The notes beneath the pieces were generated by a model. The model was not told where the DNA came from, searched no databases, and was given only the letters and a program-made list of their open reading frames with translations. Shown here one piece after another: positions 24,637-39,260 of a DNA stretch of 53,640 nt. The DNA lies in the NCBI GenBank assembly GCA_031401675.1, contig JANNRR010000042.1, positions 1 through 53,640 on the forward strand, given 5' to 3'. Origin of the DNA: JANNRR01 sp031401675 (GTDB taxonomy: Bacteria; Pseudomonadota; Alphaproteobacteria; Rhodobacterales; Rhodobacteraceae). Positions within the stretch are counted from its first letter, which is position 1; each line of letters begins with the position of its first letter. Position numbers and translations under genes: made by a program.

Positions 24637-25551
24637 TCATTCCGCCAGACGATAGTCCACGATCTGGGTCTGCTGCAGGAACCGAAAATTGTCATCGGAT
24701 ATCATCGTCAGCCGGACCCTGCCGCTTGCATCCCGCCAGACGGCGATGCTTTCCAGATTGTCATGCTGCGCCGGTCGCGTCGTAAACAGCACTTCTCCCT
24801 GCTGAGGTGCGTCCTCGGTCAGATCGAACCGCCGCACCCGGTTCAGAAAACCGCGCAGCCCCTTGAAGTCCCGTTCCAACAGATACAGCCGCCCGTCCGG
24901 GCCGATATCCGCCCCGACCACCAGCCAGGTGCCCTCGGCCCGCACTTCGATCCGCCGGTCCCATGTTCCATTGCGGTAACGATAGACCGGAAATCCCGGC
25001 AGCCGCAGCATCGCATGTTCCGGCACCGTATAGATCGTGCCGTCGGCATCCACCGCCAGCGCTTCCAGCCCCTCGTTCCCTGGAAAGGCACTGAAATCCC
25101 TGGGTCCTTCGATCAGCCGCCCCGGCCCGCCAAACTTCTGAGTGTGAATCACCCGCGCCACGCCCTCGAACGACACATAGAACCCGCCGTGTCCGTCCAG
25201 GGCCAACCCTTCTGAATCGATCCTGCGCCCGGCCAGCCTTTGGCCATCGGGACTGCGCAACCAGTCGGCCGCCCGGATTTCCACGCCTGTCACCACGCCC
25301 GCCGGATCGCGCAACAATTGACCCTGCATCACCAGAGTCCGGTCCGAAATTACGATCATCGATTGCCCGTCCGCCGCCAGATCGAACCCGGAAAACCCGC
25401 CGAACGCCCGACCCTTGCCGGTCCAGACATAGGTGCCCAGATACACCGCCTCCCCAGCCGGGTCCGTCGGTTGCACAGCGTCCGCTGGCAGGGCAGGGCC
25501 GGCCAACAGGGCCAGCGCCAGACCTAGCGAGAGGCCAGAACGTCGGCGCAT
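24637..25551 (-). CDS. Secreted esterase-like phytase-fold protein
   Basis: A 304-residue protein with a signal peptide (residues 1-24, LALALLAGPALPADA). Beta-propeller-like repeats follow: FSGFDLAADGQSMIVISD, EGLALDGHGGFYVSFEG, EALAVDADGTIYTVPE and GADIGPDGRLYLLERD. This matches the Phytase-like domain (esterase-like activity of phytase), whose real substrate is usually unknown. The start lies 28 bp inside the end of mepA, indicating the operon UMF1 transporter - mepA - this gene. Periplasmic location is expected. Confidence 0.8.
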   Translation of the reverse strand: MRRRSGLSLGLALALLAGPALPADAVQPTDPAGEAVYLGTYVWTGKGRAFGGFSGFDLAADGQSMIVISDRTLVMQGQLLRDPAGVVTGVEIRAADWLRSPDGQRLAGRRIDSEGLALDGHGGFYVSFEGVARVIHTQKFGGPGRLIEGPRDFSAFPGNEGLEALAVDADGTIYTVPEHAMLRLPGFPVYRYRNGTWDRRIEVRAEGTWLVVGADIGPDGRLYLLERDFKGLRGFLNRVRRFDLTEDAPQQGEVLFTTRPAQHDNLESIAVWRDASGRVRLTMISDDNFRFLQQTQIVDYRLAE

Positions 25552-26411
25552 TGTGCAGGCAGATCGGCCATGGTGAACTCGCGCGGCGTCTTGGGCCGGG
25601 GCTTTGTGGGCTCTTTTGGCACGTCTTTGGGTGGGTTCAGGTAATCAGTGACCCACCACATCAGTGTGTCGTCGCAACCGTTGCCGCCATTGGACAGTTC
25701 GGCCACCGTCGGCGTCTGCGTCTTGCAGGCGCTGGCCCCCGCCGGGCATTTAAGCCGCACATGAAAGTGCGTGTCGTGCCCGGCAATCGGGCGGATCTTC
25801 TGCAGCCAGGGCTTGTCTTTGCGCTTGGCCGTCTTGCACATCTCGATCTTCACCGCCGCCGCAACAAATATCCGGTCAACCCGCGGGTCCGATGCCGCAG
25901 CCTTCATCAGCGCGCGGTGCGCCGGGGTCCAGTTTTCCGTCACCGATCGCTGATCCGCCGAGCGAACCGGGATCGAGCTGATTTCTTCGCGCTGTGCCCG
26001 GGTCAGGTCCATCCGGCGCGGCGGCAGCATCCAGACATCGGCATCCAGTCCGATCTGGTGGCTGGCATGGCCCGAGGTCATCGGCCCGCCGCGTGGCTGG
26101 CTGATATCGCCGACATAAAGCCCGGCCCAGCCAACCTGCGTTGCGGCCACGCTCAGTTCCGTCAGGAACCGGATCATTTCCGGTTGCCCGAAATTGCGGC
26201 CCCGGCTCAGCCGCATCGCTTGCCAGGTCGGACCGGATTCGGGCAATTCCATCATGCCCGCGCCGCAACCCCGGGCATATGAACCAACCGGCATCGCCGA
26301 TTGCTGCGACGGCTGGTCCTTGGCCCCGAACAACTGGTTTGCCAGCTGTTGCGCCGGGGCGGGAGAGCCAAGCGACAGGATCAGGCCAAGCAACACTGAA
26401 AGGCGGATCAT
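25524..26411 (-). CDS. mepA: Penicillin-insensitive murein endopeptidase MepA
   Basis: A 295-residue LAS-family zinc peptidase. A signal peptide (SLGSPAPA, cut near residue 20) precedes the zinc motif SGHASHQIGLDADVW (His118, Asp125) and the second histidine motif GHDTHFHVRL. A basic/proline-rich tail follows. It cleaves D-Ala-meso-DAP cross-links in the periplasm. The ATG overlaps the stop of the upstream transporter (ATGA), and the phytase-like gene begins inside its 3' end. Confidence 0.95.
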   Translation of the reverse strand: MIRLSVLLGLILSLGSPAPAQQLANQLFGAKDQPSQQSAMPVGSYARGCGAGMMELPESGPTWQAMRLSRGRNFGQPEMIRFLTELSVAATQVGWAGLYVGDISQPRGGPMTSGHASHQIGLDADVWMLPPRRMDLTRAQREEISSIPVRSADQRSVTENWTPAHRALMKAAASDPRVDRIFVAAAVKIEMCKTAKRKDKPWLQKIRPIAGHDTHFHVRLKCPAGASACKTQTPTVAELSNGGNGCDDTLMWWVTDYLNPPKDVPKEPTKPRPKTPREFTMADLPAQCADVLASR

Positions 26412-27748
26412 GGGACGCGATCTCCCTGGGGTTTGACCCAGAATAGCAGGATCAGGCCCACGGAAAAAAGCACGATCAGCGGTACGATGCCAAGTTGCTG
26501 ACTGCCGGTCAGCTGCGTGACCAACCCGATCAGCAGCGGTGCCATGAAAGATGTGGCCTTGCCCGACAGCGCATAGAGCCCGAACGCCTCGGTGATGTGC
26601 GCCGGGTCAGATTGCCGGACCATCATGGTGCGACTGGCAGATTGCAGCGACCCGGCCCCCGCGCCGATCAGGCCACCCAGAACATAGAACGCCACGTCGG
26701 GCAGTCGCGACTCTGGCCCCACCGCCATGCCGAACACCGCCTCCCGCGACACGAACACCACGGCAACCGCAACGGCTGTCAGCAACAGCACGTTGGCCAC
26801 GATCACCGGCATCGGTCCGAACCGGGCGTCGGCCCGTCCGCCCAGCCAGGCAAACACTGCACCGGTCACGGCAGCCAGAATGCCAAAGATACCAACATCG
26901 ACGACGCTCCACCCCAGCACCCCGGCCGCGTAGATCCCGCCAAAGGCAAACATACCGTTCAGTGCGTCACGATAGAACATCGATGACGCCAGATATGCAA
27001 ACAGGCTGCGGCGTTGCGGCAACGTCCGGATGGTTTGCATTGTCGCGGGTCCCGCCTCGCGCAGTGCTGTCCAGACGCTAGTCCTGGCCGGCCTGCGCGG
27101 CTCGCGCACCCACAGGAAAAACGGCACCATGAAGACGATGTACCAGATTGCGGTAAACGGCCCGACTGCCCGGGTCCCTTCTCGGGCAGCCGCGTCCAGC
27201 CCGAACAGCGGGCTGATGCCGATCAGGGTCTTGCCAGCCGCATTCTCGGCCAGGAGCGTCAGCATCAGGATCAGCGCGATCACCCCGCCGACATAACCGA
27301 ATGCCCAGCCTGTCCCAGAGATTCGCCCGATGTCGTCCCAATGTCCAAGATCGGGCAGCATCGCATTGGTAAAGGTCGTGGCAAATTCCATCCCGATCAG
27401 ACCGATCCCGAACGACAGCAGGATCAGGACCAGACTGAAATTCCCCGGCTCCGCATACCAAAGCCCCCAGGCCCCGGCGACATACATCAGCGAGAACAGC
27501 CAGATGAACACCATCCTGCCCCCTGCCCGGTCCGCAACCGCCCCCAGCAGTGGCGAGCCAAGTGCGATCACCACCCCGGCGATACCGACCCCATACCCCC
27601 ATGCGGATTGAGCGGCAGAGCCATCCCCAAGCAAGTCGTTGATGTAAGGACCGAAAATGAAGGTCAGCAGCAGCGTGTTGTAAGGTTGGCTGGCGAAGTC
27701 AAAGAAGTACCAGCCCCAAATCCGGCGCTGCGGGGAAATCTCGGCCAT
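26408..27748 (-). CDS. UMF1/Atg22-type MFS transporter
   Basis: A 446-residue membrane protein with about 12 helices. The N-terminus WGWYFFDFASQPYNTLLLTF is characteristic of the UMF1 (Atg22-like) subfamily. In yeast Atg22 exports vacuolar amino acids; bacterial substrates are not established. The ATG at 27748 has GGAGG five bases upstream and is preferred over 27778. Coupled to mepA, so recycling of wall-derived peptides or amino acids is a reasonable but unproven context. Confidence 0.87.
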   Translation of the reverse strand: MAEISPQRRIWGWYFFDFASQPYNTLLLTFIFGPYINDLLGDGSAAQSAWGYGVGIAGVVIALGSPLLGAVADRAGGRMVFIWLFSLMYVAGAWGLWYAEPGNFSLVLILLSFGIGLIGMEFATTFTNAMLPDLGHWDDIGRISGTGWAFGYVGGVIALILMLTLLAENAAGKTLIGISPLFGLDAAAREGTRAVGPFTAIWYIVFMVPFFLWVREPRRPARTSVWTALREAGPATMQTIRTLPQRRSLFAYLASSMFYRDALNGMFAFGGIYAAGVLGWSVVDVGIFGILAAVTGAVFAWLGGRADARFGPMPVIVANVLLLTAVAVAVVFVSREAVFGMAVGPESRLPDVAFYVLGGLIGAGAGSLQSASRTMMVRQSDPAHITEAFGLYALSGKATSFMAPLLIGLVTQLTGSQQLGIVPLIVLFSVGLILLFWVKPQGDRVP

Positions 27749-27801
27749 CCGGTCCTCCGTTTGTCGACGAATAGACATTCATTCCGCGGCGCTGGCAAGG
27801 C

Positions 27802-28338
27802 TCAAGCCCCCGACACCGGCGGCCAGGGCCGCTTCGCATCGGCCGCGATCCAGGCCAGCACCCAGTCCGGCAGCACCGGGCTTTCAATCGCCAACCCCAT
27901 GGCGGCGATCAGGCGCGCCGGGGCAACGATGCCGTCACGGCTGGTCACGGCCGACCGCAGCAGGATCTGGTTGGCACATTCCGCACCCCGCCACATCGAC
28001 TGCTCCATGTAGACAAATCGCGCGTCCCAACCGATGCATCGTGTCCGCATTTCGAACCGGTCGAACATCGCGATCCGCCGCCGATAGCGAACCGAAACGC
28101 CCGCCACCGTCATCCCCCAGCCCTTTGCAGCAAGCGCCCGGTTCAATCCGGCGCGCTGCCCCGCCGGCAACCGCCCCAGATCATAGAGCGTCAGCGTCCG
28201 GCCATTGTTCAGTTCGGCCCAGGGGTCAAGATCCCACGGCCAGCAGATATGGTGCGACACGTGGGTGCCAAGCAACGGCAGGGCCGGAGCATTGCTGCTG
28301 GCGATCATTCCCAAGGCAAGTCGGACAAACGGGTACAT
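27802..28338 (-). CDS. Hot-dog-fold thioesterase family protein
   Basis: A 178-residue protein. The acyl-CoA thioesterase pattern WPWDLDPWAELNNGRTLTLYDLGRL is followed by RYRRRIAMFDRFEMRTRCIG and a conserved FVYMEQ. This resembles YbgC/THEM6-like 4HBT proteins, in which the Asp-x-x-x-x-x-x-Asn block forms the active site. Substrate unknown. The first 20 residues are apolar and may be a membrane anchor or an overcalled start. It is divergent from yggT. Confidence 0.75.
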   Translation of the reverse strand: MYPFVRLALGMIASSNAPALPLLGTHVSHHICWPWDLDPWAELNNGRTLTLYDLGRLPAGQRAGLNRALAAKGWGMTVAGVSVRYRRRIAMFDRFEMRTRCIGWDARFVYMEQSMWRGAECANQILLRSAVTSRDGIVAPARLIAAMGLAIESPVLPDWVLAWIAADAKRPWPPVSGA

Positions 28339-28466
28339 TTCGGCTCTCCCTGCGCTTCGGTGCCGCGCTGCGGCGCAAAGGTCAACCCCGGTGACACAGT
28401 ACGCAAGGGTTGCAAGCCTCTGGGTCGCGCGATACCTCTGGCGCTGCCCGGCAAAGGAACCCGCCC

Positions 28467-28754
28467 ATGCTCTCGCTCTACAAGATCCTGATGCTGCTCC
28501 TTGACATCGTGTGGTTCATCCTTCTTGCCCATATCATCATGAGTTGGTTGATCAATTTTCAGGTGCTGAACCTGCGCCAGCCGTTGGTCCATCAATTGTG
28601 GGACGGGCTGAACCGGCTATTGAACCCGGTCTATTCCCGGATCCGCGCCTTTTTGCCGAACACCGGGTCGCTTGATTTGGCGCCGCTCGTGGTCCTGATC
28701 GCGGTTTATGCCTTGCGGATCGTGCTGCAGACCAACGCCGCGGCATTCCAATAG
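28467..28754 (+). CDS. YggT family membrane protein
   Basis: A 95-residue protein with two apolar helices (ILMLLLDIVWFILLAHIIMSW and LAPLVVLIAVYALRIVLQ) around a loop with LNRLLNPVYSRIRAFLP, the YggT signature. The role is unknown; some members are tied to osmotic tolerance or cell-division clusters. The ATG at 28467 is chosen because the family begins with the first helix. It lies 49 bp before recQ and may share its transcript. Confidence 0.85.
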   Translation: MLSLYKILMLLLDIVWFILLAHIIMSWLINFQVLNLRQPLVHQLWDGLNRLLNPVYSRIRAFLPNTGSLDLAPLVVLIAVYALRIVLQTNAAAFQ

Positions 28755-28803
28755 GGTCGGCGTCGCGCCGGAATTCGCCCGGCTAAGCCTAAACCGCCCG
28801 TCA

Positions 28804-30867
<2,064 letters not shown>

Positions 30868-30880
30868 GCCTGGACCGGGC

Positions 30881-31303
30881 TCAGCCTTTGAGAGCGGGAT
30901 CATAGGCCACCAGTTCTACGCTGTTGCCATCGGGATCAGTGGTGAAGATGCCCTGCCAGCCAATCCAGCCAAAGGTTTCCACCCGGTACGGCTGCCCGAT
31001 CCGCTGAAAGAATGCGATGACCGCCGCCTGTTCCGCCACCGGCAGCGACAGGGCCAGATGATGCAGAGACGACCGGGCACCCGCCTCGGGCGCACGATCC
31101 TGAAACAGCGCAAGAACCGTCGTATGGCCGGCGATCCCGTCGCCGATCCGAAAGAACACGATGTTCGGCAGGTATGCCCCCGGTAGCACCGCAAGCCCGA
31201 TCACGTCGCGGTAGAACGCCAGCATCTTAGGCAGTTGCGCCGTGCGGATCGCAATCTCGCCGAGCGCGCGCGGGCGGAACGGATGGGTGTCGGGCACGCT
31301 CAT
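30881..31303 (-). CDS. VOC/glyoxalase-fold protein
   Basis: A 140-residue protein with two beta-alpha-beta-beta-beta halves. One covers IAIRTAQLPKMLAFYRDVIG; the other contains LHHLALSLP and ends in TDPDGNSVELVAYDP. The His and Glu at metal-ligand positions are present. This superfamily covers glyoxalases, dioxygenases and resistance proteins; the substrate is open. Start at 31303 matches the family N-terminus better than 31330. It is convergent with recQ, 13 bp apart. Confidence 0.8.
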   Translation of the reverse strand: MSVPDTHPFRPRALGEIAIRTAQLPKMLAFYRDVIGLAVLPGAYLPNIVFFRIGDGIAGHTTVLALFQDRAPEAGARSSLHHLALSLPVAEQAAVIAFFQRIGQPYRVETFGWIGWQGIFTTDPDGNSVELVAYDPALKG

Positions 31304-31391
31304 CGGCACAGGATGGCAGGGCAGGGTCAAATTCGCAAGCCACGGTCATCCATCCCGCTGTCCGGAAATGGCGGCGCGGAACCGTCCCGGA

Positions 31392-33614
<2,223 letters not shown>

Positions 33615-33809
33615 CCGCGCCCTCCAACCGGTGTGCCTGTGACGGGTCCCGCCGTGCGGCAATTCTTCGCCCAACGGGGTGAAGAGCCGGTTAAGCGGCC
33701 TGTTGTTGGCGGACAAACCGGTAGCCGCGCTTGCCACAGGCCGCTGTGCGCTTGCCAATCCGGGCACCGCCGTGCGACGATACAGCGATTGCCGCAGGGA
33801 GGATTTACG

Positions 33810-36800
33810 ATGCGCCTGACTGGTTTCGCCGTCGCGGGTTTGCTGGCCCTGTCGTCCCTGCCGCTGATGGCACAGCAATCGCCGATCCCCGACCGGCGGG
33901 TGATCGTGTCGCAGGATGTCGACTTCCTGGGGTCCGACTTGCAGACACTGCTCGATATCCCCTACGACGCCTGCGAACGCGCTTGCTTGGCATCCGAGCA
34001 ATGCGTGGCCTTTACCTACAACACGCGGTCCAGCAGCTGTTTTCCGAAAAGTGCGGTTGACGGAACCGCCCCCTATGCCGGCGCGTTTTCGGCAGAGGTG
34101 ATCAACGCTGATCCCGCCGTCGTCGCCCTGGCCGAAACCAGGATGGCCGATCTTGGCTTTCTCGGGCCCTATGATTTCGACGGTGCCCGCGATCTGGCGC
34201 AGCGGCTCGGCGATCTGCACGTGACCGGCGAATGGACGGCCGAGGATCATCTGGCCAGCGCAGCCGCGTCGCGTGAAAGCGGCGATTTCCTGACGGCAAG
34301 CAAGTTTGTCGGCGCAGCGCTGAACCTGACCGATGCCTCCGACCAATGGCTGGAATATGCCCGCCTGTTGCTGGATTCCCGGCCTCAGGTCGGCGAAGGC
34401 GACCGGTCAGAGTTGCAGCTACGCGCCCTGAATGCCGCCCTTAACGCCTATCTGCGCGCCGGGTCGGACCCGCTGCGGGTGTCAGCGCTGGTCATGCTGG
34501 CCGAAAGCTTCGAAGCGAACGGACGCGGCCGCGACATGATCCCGGCGCTGCGTCTTGCCCAGTCGATCCGGCCCCGCGACGATGCGTCGGCGATGCTGAC
34601 TGATGCCATCGGCAAGTACGGCTTTCGTATCACCGAAACCACGGTGGAAAACAACCTGGCCCGGCCCCGCATCTGTGCCGTGTTCAACGAACAACTGGTT
34701 TCAGCCGGGGTCGATTACTCTAGCTTTGTCCAGCTGGACGCCAAGGGCCTTTCGGTGTCGGTCGACTATAGCCAGCTTTGCCTCGAAGGTGTCGAACACG
34801 GTGCGCGCTATTCGGTAATCTTCCGCGAGGGTCTGCCTGCCGCCAATGGCGAAGCTTTGGCTCAGGACACGGAAGTCAGCCTTTACGTTCGCGACCGCGC
34901 CCCTGCCGTCCGCTTTCCGGGCCGCGCCTATGTGCTGCCGAAAGGTGCCGGTTCGGCTATTCCGGTGGAAACGGTCAACGCCACCACTCTGGACCTGAAA
35001 CTGCGCCGGGTCAGCGACCGCAACATCCTGCGCGCCATCCAGAACGACTATTTCGGCAAGCCGCTAATCTATTATCAAGAGGAATCCTTTGCCAGCGATG
35101 TTGCCGAGGAAATCTGGACAGGTGCCGGCGATGTGGCGATCGACGTCAACAAGGATGTGACTACCCGCCTGCCGATGGACGATGTGCTGGCCGGTCTGCC
35201 TGCCGGGATCTATGCCTTGTCAGCCTCGATCCCAGGGGCGGACCCCTATGAAAACCCCGGTGCCACGCAGTGGTTCGTGATCTCGGATCTTGGCGTCACC
35301 TCACTGAGCGGCGTCGACGGGCTGCATGTGTTCGTGCGCTCGCTTGGAACCGCCACAGCAAAGGCGGGCGTGACCGTCTCGCTACTGTCGCGGGCCAATT
35401 CGGTTCTGGCTACGGCCAGCACCGACGACATGGGATATGCCAGGTTCGAGCCGGGCCTGACGCGTGGCAAATCCGGGGCGGAACCAGCGCTTATCACCGT
35501 GACCGAGGGCGACACCGACATCTCGTTCCTGTCGCTGACCGACCCCGAGTTCGATCTTTCGGATCGCGGCGTCGAGGGCCGCGAAGCTGCACCGCCGGTG
35601 GATGTGTTCCTGACGACGGATCGCGGGGCCTACCGGGCCGGGGAAACCGTCTTTGCCACCGCGCTGACCCGCGACCCGCAAACCAGCGCCATCGAAGGCC
35701 TGCCGCTGACCGCCCGCCTGACCCGCCCGGATGGCGTCGAGTATTCCCGCGCACTGGCGCAGGATGGTGGGGCGGGCGGGCACGTGTTTGCCCTGCCCAT
35801 CGCCGGGACCGCCCCGCGCGGGCCGTGGCGGCTGGATATCCTGGCGGAAGCGGACGGACCTTCACTGGCGTCAACCACCGTGCTGGTCGAGGATTTTCTG
35901 CCCGAACGCATCGATTTCACCCTGACCCTTCCCGAAGGCACGGTTTCGCTGGCCGACACACCCGATCTGACCATCAATGCCCGCTATCTGTTCGGTGCCA
36001 AAGGTGCCGATCTGCCGATCGAAGGCGAAGTGTCGATTCGGGCCACCGAAGCCCTGCCGGGCTATCCCGACTATCGGTTCGGTCGCCATACCGAATCGTT
36101 CTTCGCCCGCGTGGAATCCCTGCCGTTTGGCGAGGTGACTGATGCCGAAGGCATGGCCATCCTGCCCATCACCTTCCCCGCTATCGATACGCCCGACCGG
36201 CCGTTTGAAATGCTTGTGACTGCTCGGTTGTCTGAAGGATCGGGGCGCCCGGTTGAACGGCAGGTGGCAAAACTTCTGGCCCCGTCATCCCCTGTGATCG
36301 GCATGAAGCCCGGCTTTGACGATGTGGTGCCCGAAGGTACTGATGCCACCTTTGATCTGATCGCGATCGGCCCGGACATGACGTCGGTACCGCTGTCGGT
36401 GAACTGGACCGTAAACCGCGTCGAAACCCACTATCAATGGTATCAACAGTACGGCAACTGGAACTGGGAGCCGATCACCACACGCAGCCGGATCGCCGAA
36501 GGCGCGGAAGAACTGACCGCCGAAGGCGCGGTCCGAATCGCCGCACCGACCGAATGGGGCGAGTACGAGTTGCGGGTGGAATCCGCGTCCGGTGCGTTTG
36601 TGGCAAGCTCGATGTCGTTCTATGCCGGCTGGTATGCGCCGGCCGACGCTTCCGAAACCCCGGATACGCTGGAGTTGTCGCTGGACAAACCGGCCTATCA
36701 GCCCGGCGAAACTGCTGTTCTGCGGCTGGTCCCGCGTACCGCAGGTACCGCCCTGATCACCGTCATGTCGAACCGCCTGATCAACATGGAGGCGGTCGAG

Positions 36801-39260
36801 GTAACCGAAGGCGAAAACCTGTTCGGGATTCCGGTTACCGACGAATGGGGCGCAGGGGCCTATGTCACCGTGTCGCTGCTGCGCCCGATGGACGTTGCCG
36901 CTGGGCGCAATCCGGCCCGCGCGCTTGGCCTGAGCTATGCGGCCGTCGATCCCGGCACCCGCAAGCTGTCCGCCATGATCGAGGCGGTGGCCGAGGCTGA
37001 ACCCCGCGGGCCGCTGGATGTGGCGATCCGGGTCGATGGTGTAAAGGACGGTGAAACCGCCTATGTCACCCTGGCCGCCGTAGATCAGGGTATCCTGAAC
37101 CTGACCGCCTTTCAGCCGCCGGACCCGGTCGGCCACTATTTCGGCCAGCAGAAACTCGGCATCGGTATCCGCGATATCTATGGCCGCCTGATCGACGGGC
37201 TGAACGGAAACTTGGGGACAATCCGGTCCGGCGGTGACGCCGCCGGCCCGGGCCTGAAAGCCCCGCCGCCGACCGAGGAACTGGTGGCCTATTTTGCCGG
37301 CCCGTTGCCGGTTGGGGCTGACGGCTATGCCCGGACCAGCTTCGATCTGCCCAGTTTCAACGGCACCGTCAAACTGATGGCCGTGGTCTGGAGCGCATCA
37401 GGTGTCGGTCAGGCCAGTGCCGACGTTCTGGTCCGCGATCCGGTCGTGGTCACGGCGTCCGTGCCGCGCTTCATGGCACCCGGCGACGAAAGCCGGCTGT
37501 TGCTCGAAGTGGTCCACGCCAAGGGCCCGTCGGGCCGCATGGGTCTGGACGTCACGGCGGAAGGCCTGACGCTTGGGGCCATGCCGTCGGGCTTCGATCT
37601 GGCGGCTGGCGCAAAGCAGGTCATCTCGATCCCGGTCACTGCCGGCGATCCCGGCACCCATACCCTGCGCGTGGCCCTGACGACGCCGGACGGCAAACAA
37701 CTGGTCAAGGTCCTGACGCTGCCGGTTCAGCAGAACGACCCTGCGGTTTCGCGCACCAGCCGGTTCGATCTGGCGGCGGGTGATACCTTTACCTTTGACG
37801 CCAACGTTTTCGACGGTCTGCAATCCGGCACCGGCACTGCCACGCTTGCTGTCGGGCCGATCGCCCGCTTTGACGCGCCGGGCCTTCTGGCCAGCCTCGA
37901 CCGCTATCCCTACGGCTGCACCGAGCAGATCACGTCGAAAGCGCTGCCGCTGTTGTATCTGTCGGATGTGGCGCAGGCGATGGACCTGGCCCAGGCCGCC
38001 GGCATCGATGAGCGCATCACGCAGGCGATTGCCGAGGTGTTGACCAATCAGGATGCAAACGGTGCCTTTGGCCTGTGGCAGCCCGGTTCGGGCGATTTCT
38101 GGCTGGATGCATTCGTGACAGACTTCCTCAGCCGCGCCAAGGCTCAGGGCTTTGCCGTACCCGACACGGCCTTCCGCTCGGCGATGGACAATCTGCGCAA
38201 TCAGGTGAATTACGCCCCCGACTTCGACGCGGGCGGCGGCGATCTGGCCTATGCGCTGATGGTCCTCGCCCGTGAAGGCGCTGCAGCGGTCGGCGATCTG
38301 CGCTATTACGCCGATGTCAAAGGCGGCGCGTTCGACACGCCGATTGCCGCAGCGCAACTCGGGGCCGCGCTGGCCTCCTATGGCGATCAGACCCGTGCCG
38401 ATGCCATGTTCAGCCGCGCCTCGCGCCTGATGGCCACCCGCTTCAGTTCCCCCGAGGCACAGCTTTATCGTGCCGACTATGGCACCAACCGCCGAGACGC
38501 TGCCGCTGTTCTGGCGCTTGCAACCGAAGCGGGCAGCACGGTTGTCGACACCGACGCGCTGACCAATGCAATGGCATCCGGCAGCGTCTATGGCCTGTCC
38601 ACACAAGAGGCAACATGGTCACTTCTGGCGACGCACGCGCTGATCGACCGCGCCGGGGCAGCGGGTTTCACTGTCAACGGCGCACCTGTTAATGGCCCGC
38701 TTGTCAAGGTGCTGCAGGACCAGACCGCCGGCGGCACAGCCCTTGCCATCGCCAACGGCTCCAAATCCGGCACCTTCGTGACGCTGACCACCTACGGCAT
38801 CCCGACCGTCCCCGAACCGGCCGGCGGCACCGGCTACGGCATTACGCGCACCTGGTACACGCTCGACGGTGACAAGGTGTCGCCCGACGCCGTTGCCCAG
38901 GGCACGCGTCTGGTCACGGTGATCGAGGTGACGCCGTTTGGCGGCGGCGAGGCCCGGCTGATGGTCAATGACCCGCTTCCCGCCGGGTTCGAAATCGACA
39001 ACCCGAACCTGATGACCTCGGGTGACGTGGCCGCCCTCGACTGGCTGGACCTGAACGCCGAGGCGGGCCATGCCGAGTTTAGGCAGGAACGGTTCCTGGC
39101 TGCTGTCGACTGGTATGGCTCAGAGTCGTTCCGGCTGGCCTACATCGTCCGCGCCGTCTCGCCGGGCAGTTTCCATCTGCCCGCCGCCAGCGTCGAGGAT
39201 ATGTACCGCCCCGACTACCGCGCCCGGACCGATGCGGGCCAGGTGACGATCACCGAATAG
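33810..39260 (+). CDS. Bacterial alpha-2-macroglobulin with N-terminal PAN/apple-like domain
   Basis: A 1,816-residue secreted protein. A signal peptide (residues 1-22, no lipobox) is followed by a four-cysteine apple/PAN-like module (Cys55, Cys59, Cys65, Cys77; CVAFTYNTRSSSC). Tandem macroglobulin beta-sandwiches then lead to the thioester motif CTEQ at 1370-1373 inside YGCTEQITSKALPLLYL, in an alpha-helical domain. Family role: a periplasmic protease trap that covalently captures proteases through the Cys-Gln thioester. The E. coli homologue YfhM is a lipoprotein; this one appears soluble. GGGAGGA precedes the ATG. pbpC follows, as in many bacteria. Confidence 0.93.
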   Translation: MRLTGFAVAGLLALSSLPLMAQQSPIPDRRVIVSQDVDFLGSDLQTLLDIPYDACERACLASEQCVAFTYNTRSSSCFPKSAVDGTAPYAGAFSAEVINADPAVVALAETRMADLGFLGPYDFDGARDLAQRLGDLHVTGEWTAEDHLASAAASRESGDFLTASKFVGAALNLTDASDQWLEYARLLLDSRPQVGEGDRSELQLRALNAALNAYLRAGSDPLRVSALVMLAESFEANGRGRDMIPALRLAQSIRPRDDASAMLTDAIGKYGFRITETTVENNLARPRICAVFNEQLVSAGVDYSSFVQLDAKGLSVSVDYSQLCLEGVEHGARYSVIFREGLPAANGEALAQDTEVSLYVRDRAPAVRFPGRAYVLPKGAGSAIPVETVNATTLDLKLRRVSDRNILRAIQNDYFGKPLIYYQEESFASDVAEEIWTGAGDVAIDVNKDVTTRLPMDDVLAGLPAGIYALSASIPGADPYENPGATQWFVISDLGVTSLSGVDGLHVFVRSLGTATAKAGVTVSLLSRANSVLATASTDDMGYARFEPGLTRGKSGAEPALITVTEGDTDISFLSLTDPEFDLSDRGVEGREAAPPVDVFLTTDRGAYRAGETVFATALTRDPQTSAIEGLPLTARLTRPDGVEYSRALAQDGGAGGHVFALPIAGTAPRGPWRLDILAEADGPSLASTTVLVEDFLPERIDFTLTLPEGTVSLADTPDLTINARYLFGAKGADLPIEGEVSIRATEALPGYPDYRFGRHTESFFARVESLPFGEVTDAEGMAILPITFPAIDTPDRPFEMLVTARLSEGSGRPVERQVAKLLAPSSPVIGMKPGFDDVVPEGTDATFDLIAIGPDMTSVPLSVNWTVNRVETHYQWYQQYGNWNWEPITTRSRIAEGAEELTAEGAVRIAAPTEWGEYELRVESASGAFVASSMSFYAGWYAPADASETPDTLELSLDKPAYQPGETAVLRLVPRTAGTALITVMSNRLINMEAVEVTEGENLFGIPVTDEWGAGAYVTVSLLRPMDVAAGRNPARALGLSYAAVDPGTRKLSAMIEAVAEAEPRGPLDVAIRVDGVKDGETAYVTLAAVDQGILNLTAFQPPDPVGHYFGQQKLGIGIRDIYGRLIDGLNGNLGTIRSGGDAAGPGLKAPPPTEELVAYFAGPLPVGADGYARTSFDLPSFNGTVKLMAVVWSASGVGQASADVLVRDPVVVTASVPRFMAPGDESRLLLEVVHAKGPSGRMGLDVTAEGLTLGAMPSGFDLAAGAKQVISIPVTAGDPGTHTLRVALTTPDGKQLVKVLTLPVQQNDPAVSRTSRFDLAAGDTFTFDANVFDGLQSGTGTATLAVGPIARFDAPGLLASLDRYPYGCTEQITSKALPLLYLSDVAQAMDLAQAAGIDERITQAIAEVLTNQDANGAFGLWQPGSGDFWLDAFVTDFLSRAKAQGFAVPDTAFRSAMDNLRNQVNYAPDFDAGGGDLAYALMVLAREGAAAVGDLRYYADVKGGAFDTPIAAAQLGAALASYGDQTRADAMFSRASRLMATRFSSPEAQLYRADYGTNRRDAAAVLALATEAGSTVVDTDALTNAMASGSVYGLSTQEATWSLLATHALIDRAGAAGFTVNGAPVNGPLVKVLQDQTAGGTALAIANGSKSGTFVTLTTYGIPTVPEPAGGTGYGITRTWYTLDGDKVSPDAVAQGTRLVTVIEVTPFGGGEARLMVNDPLPAGFEIDNPNLMTSGDVAALDWLDLNAEAGHAEFRQERFLAAVDWYGSESFRLAYIVRAVSPGSFHLPAASVEDMYRPDYRARTDAGQVTITE

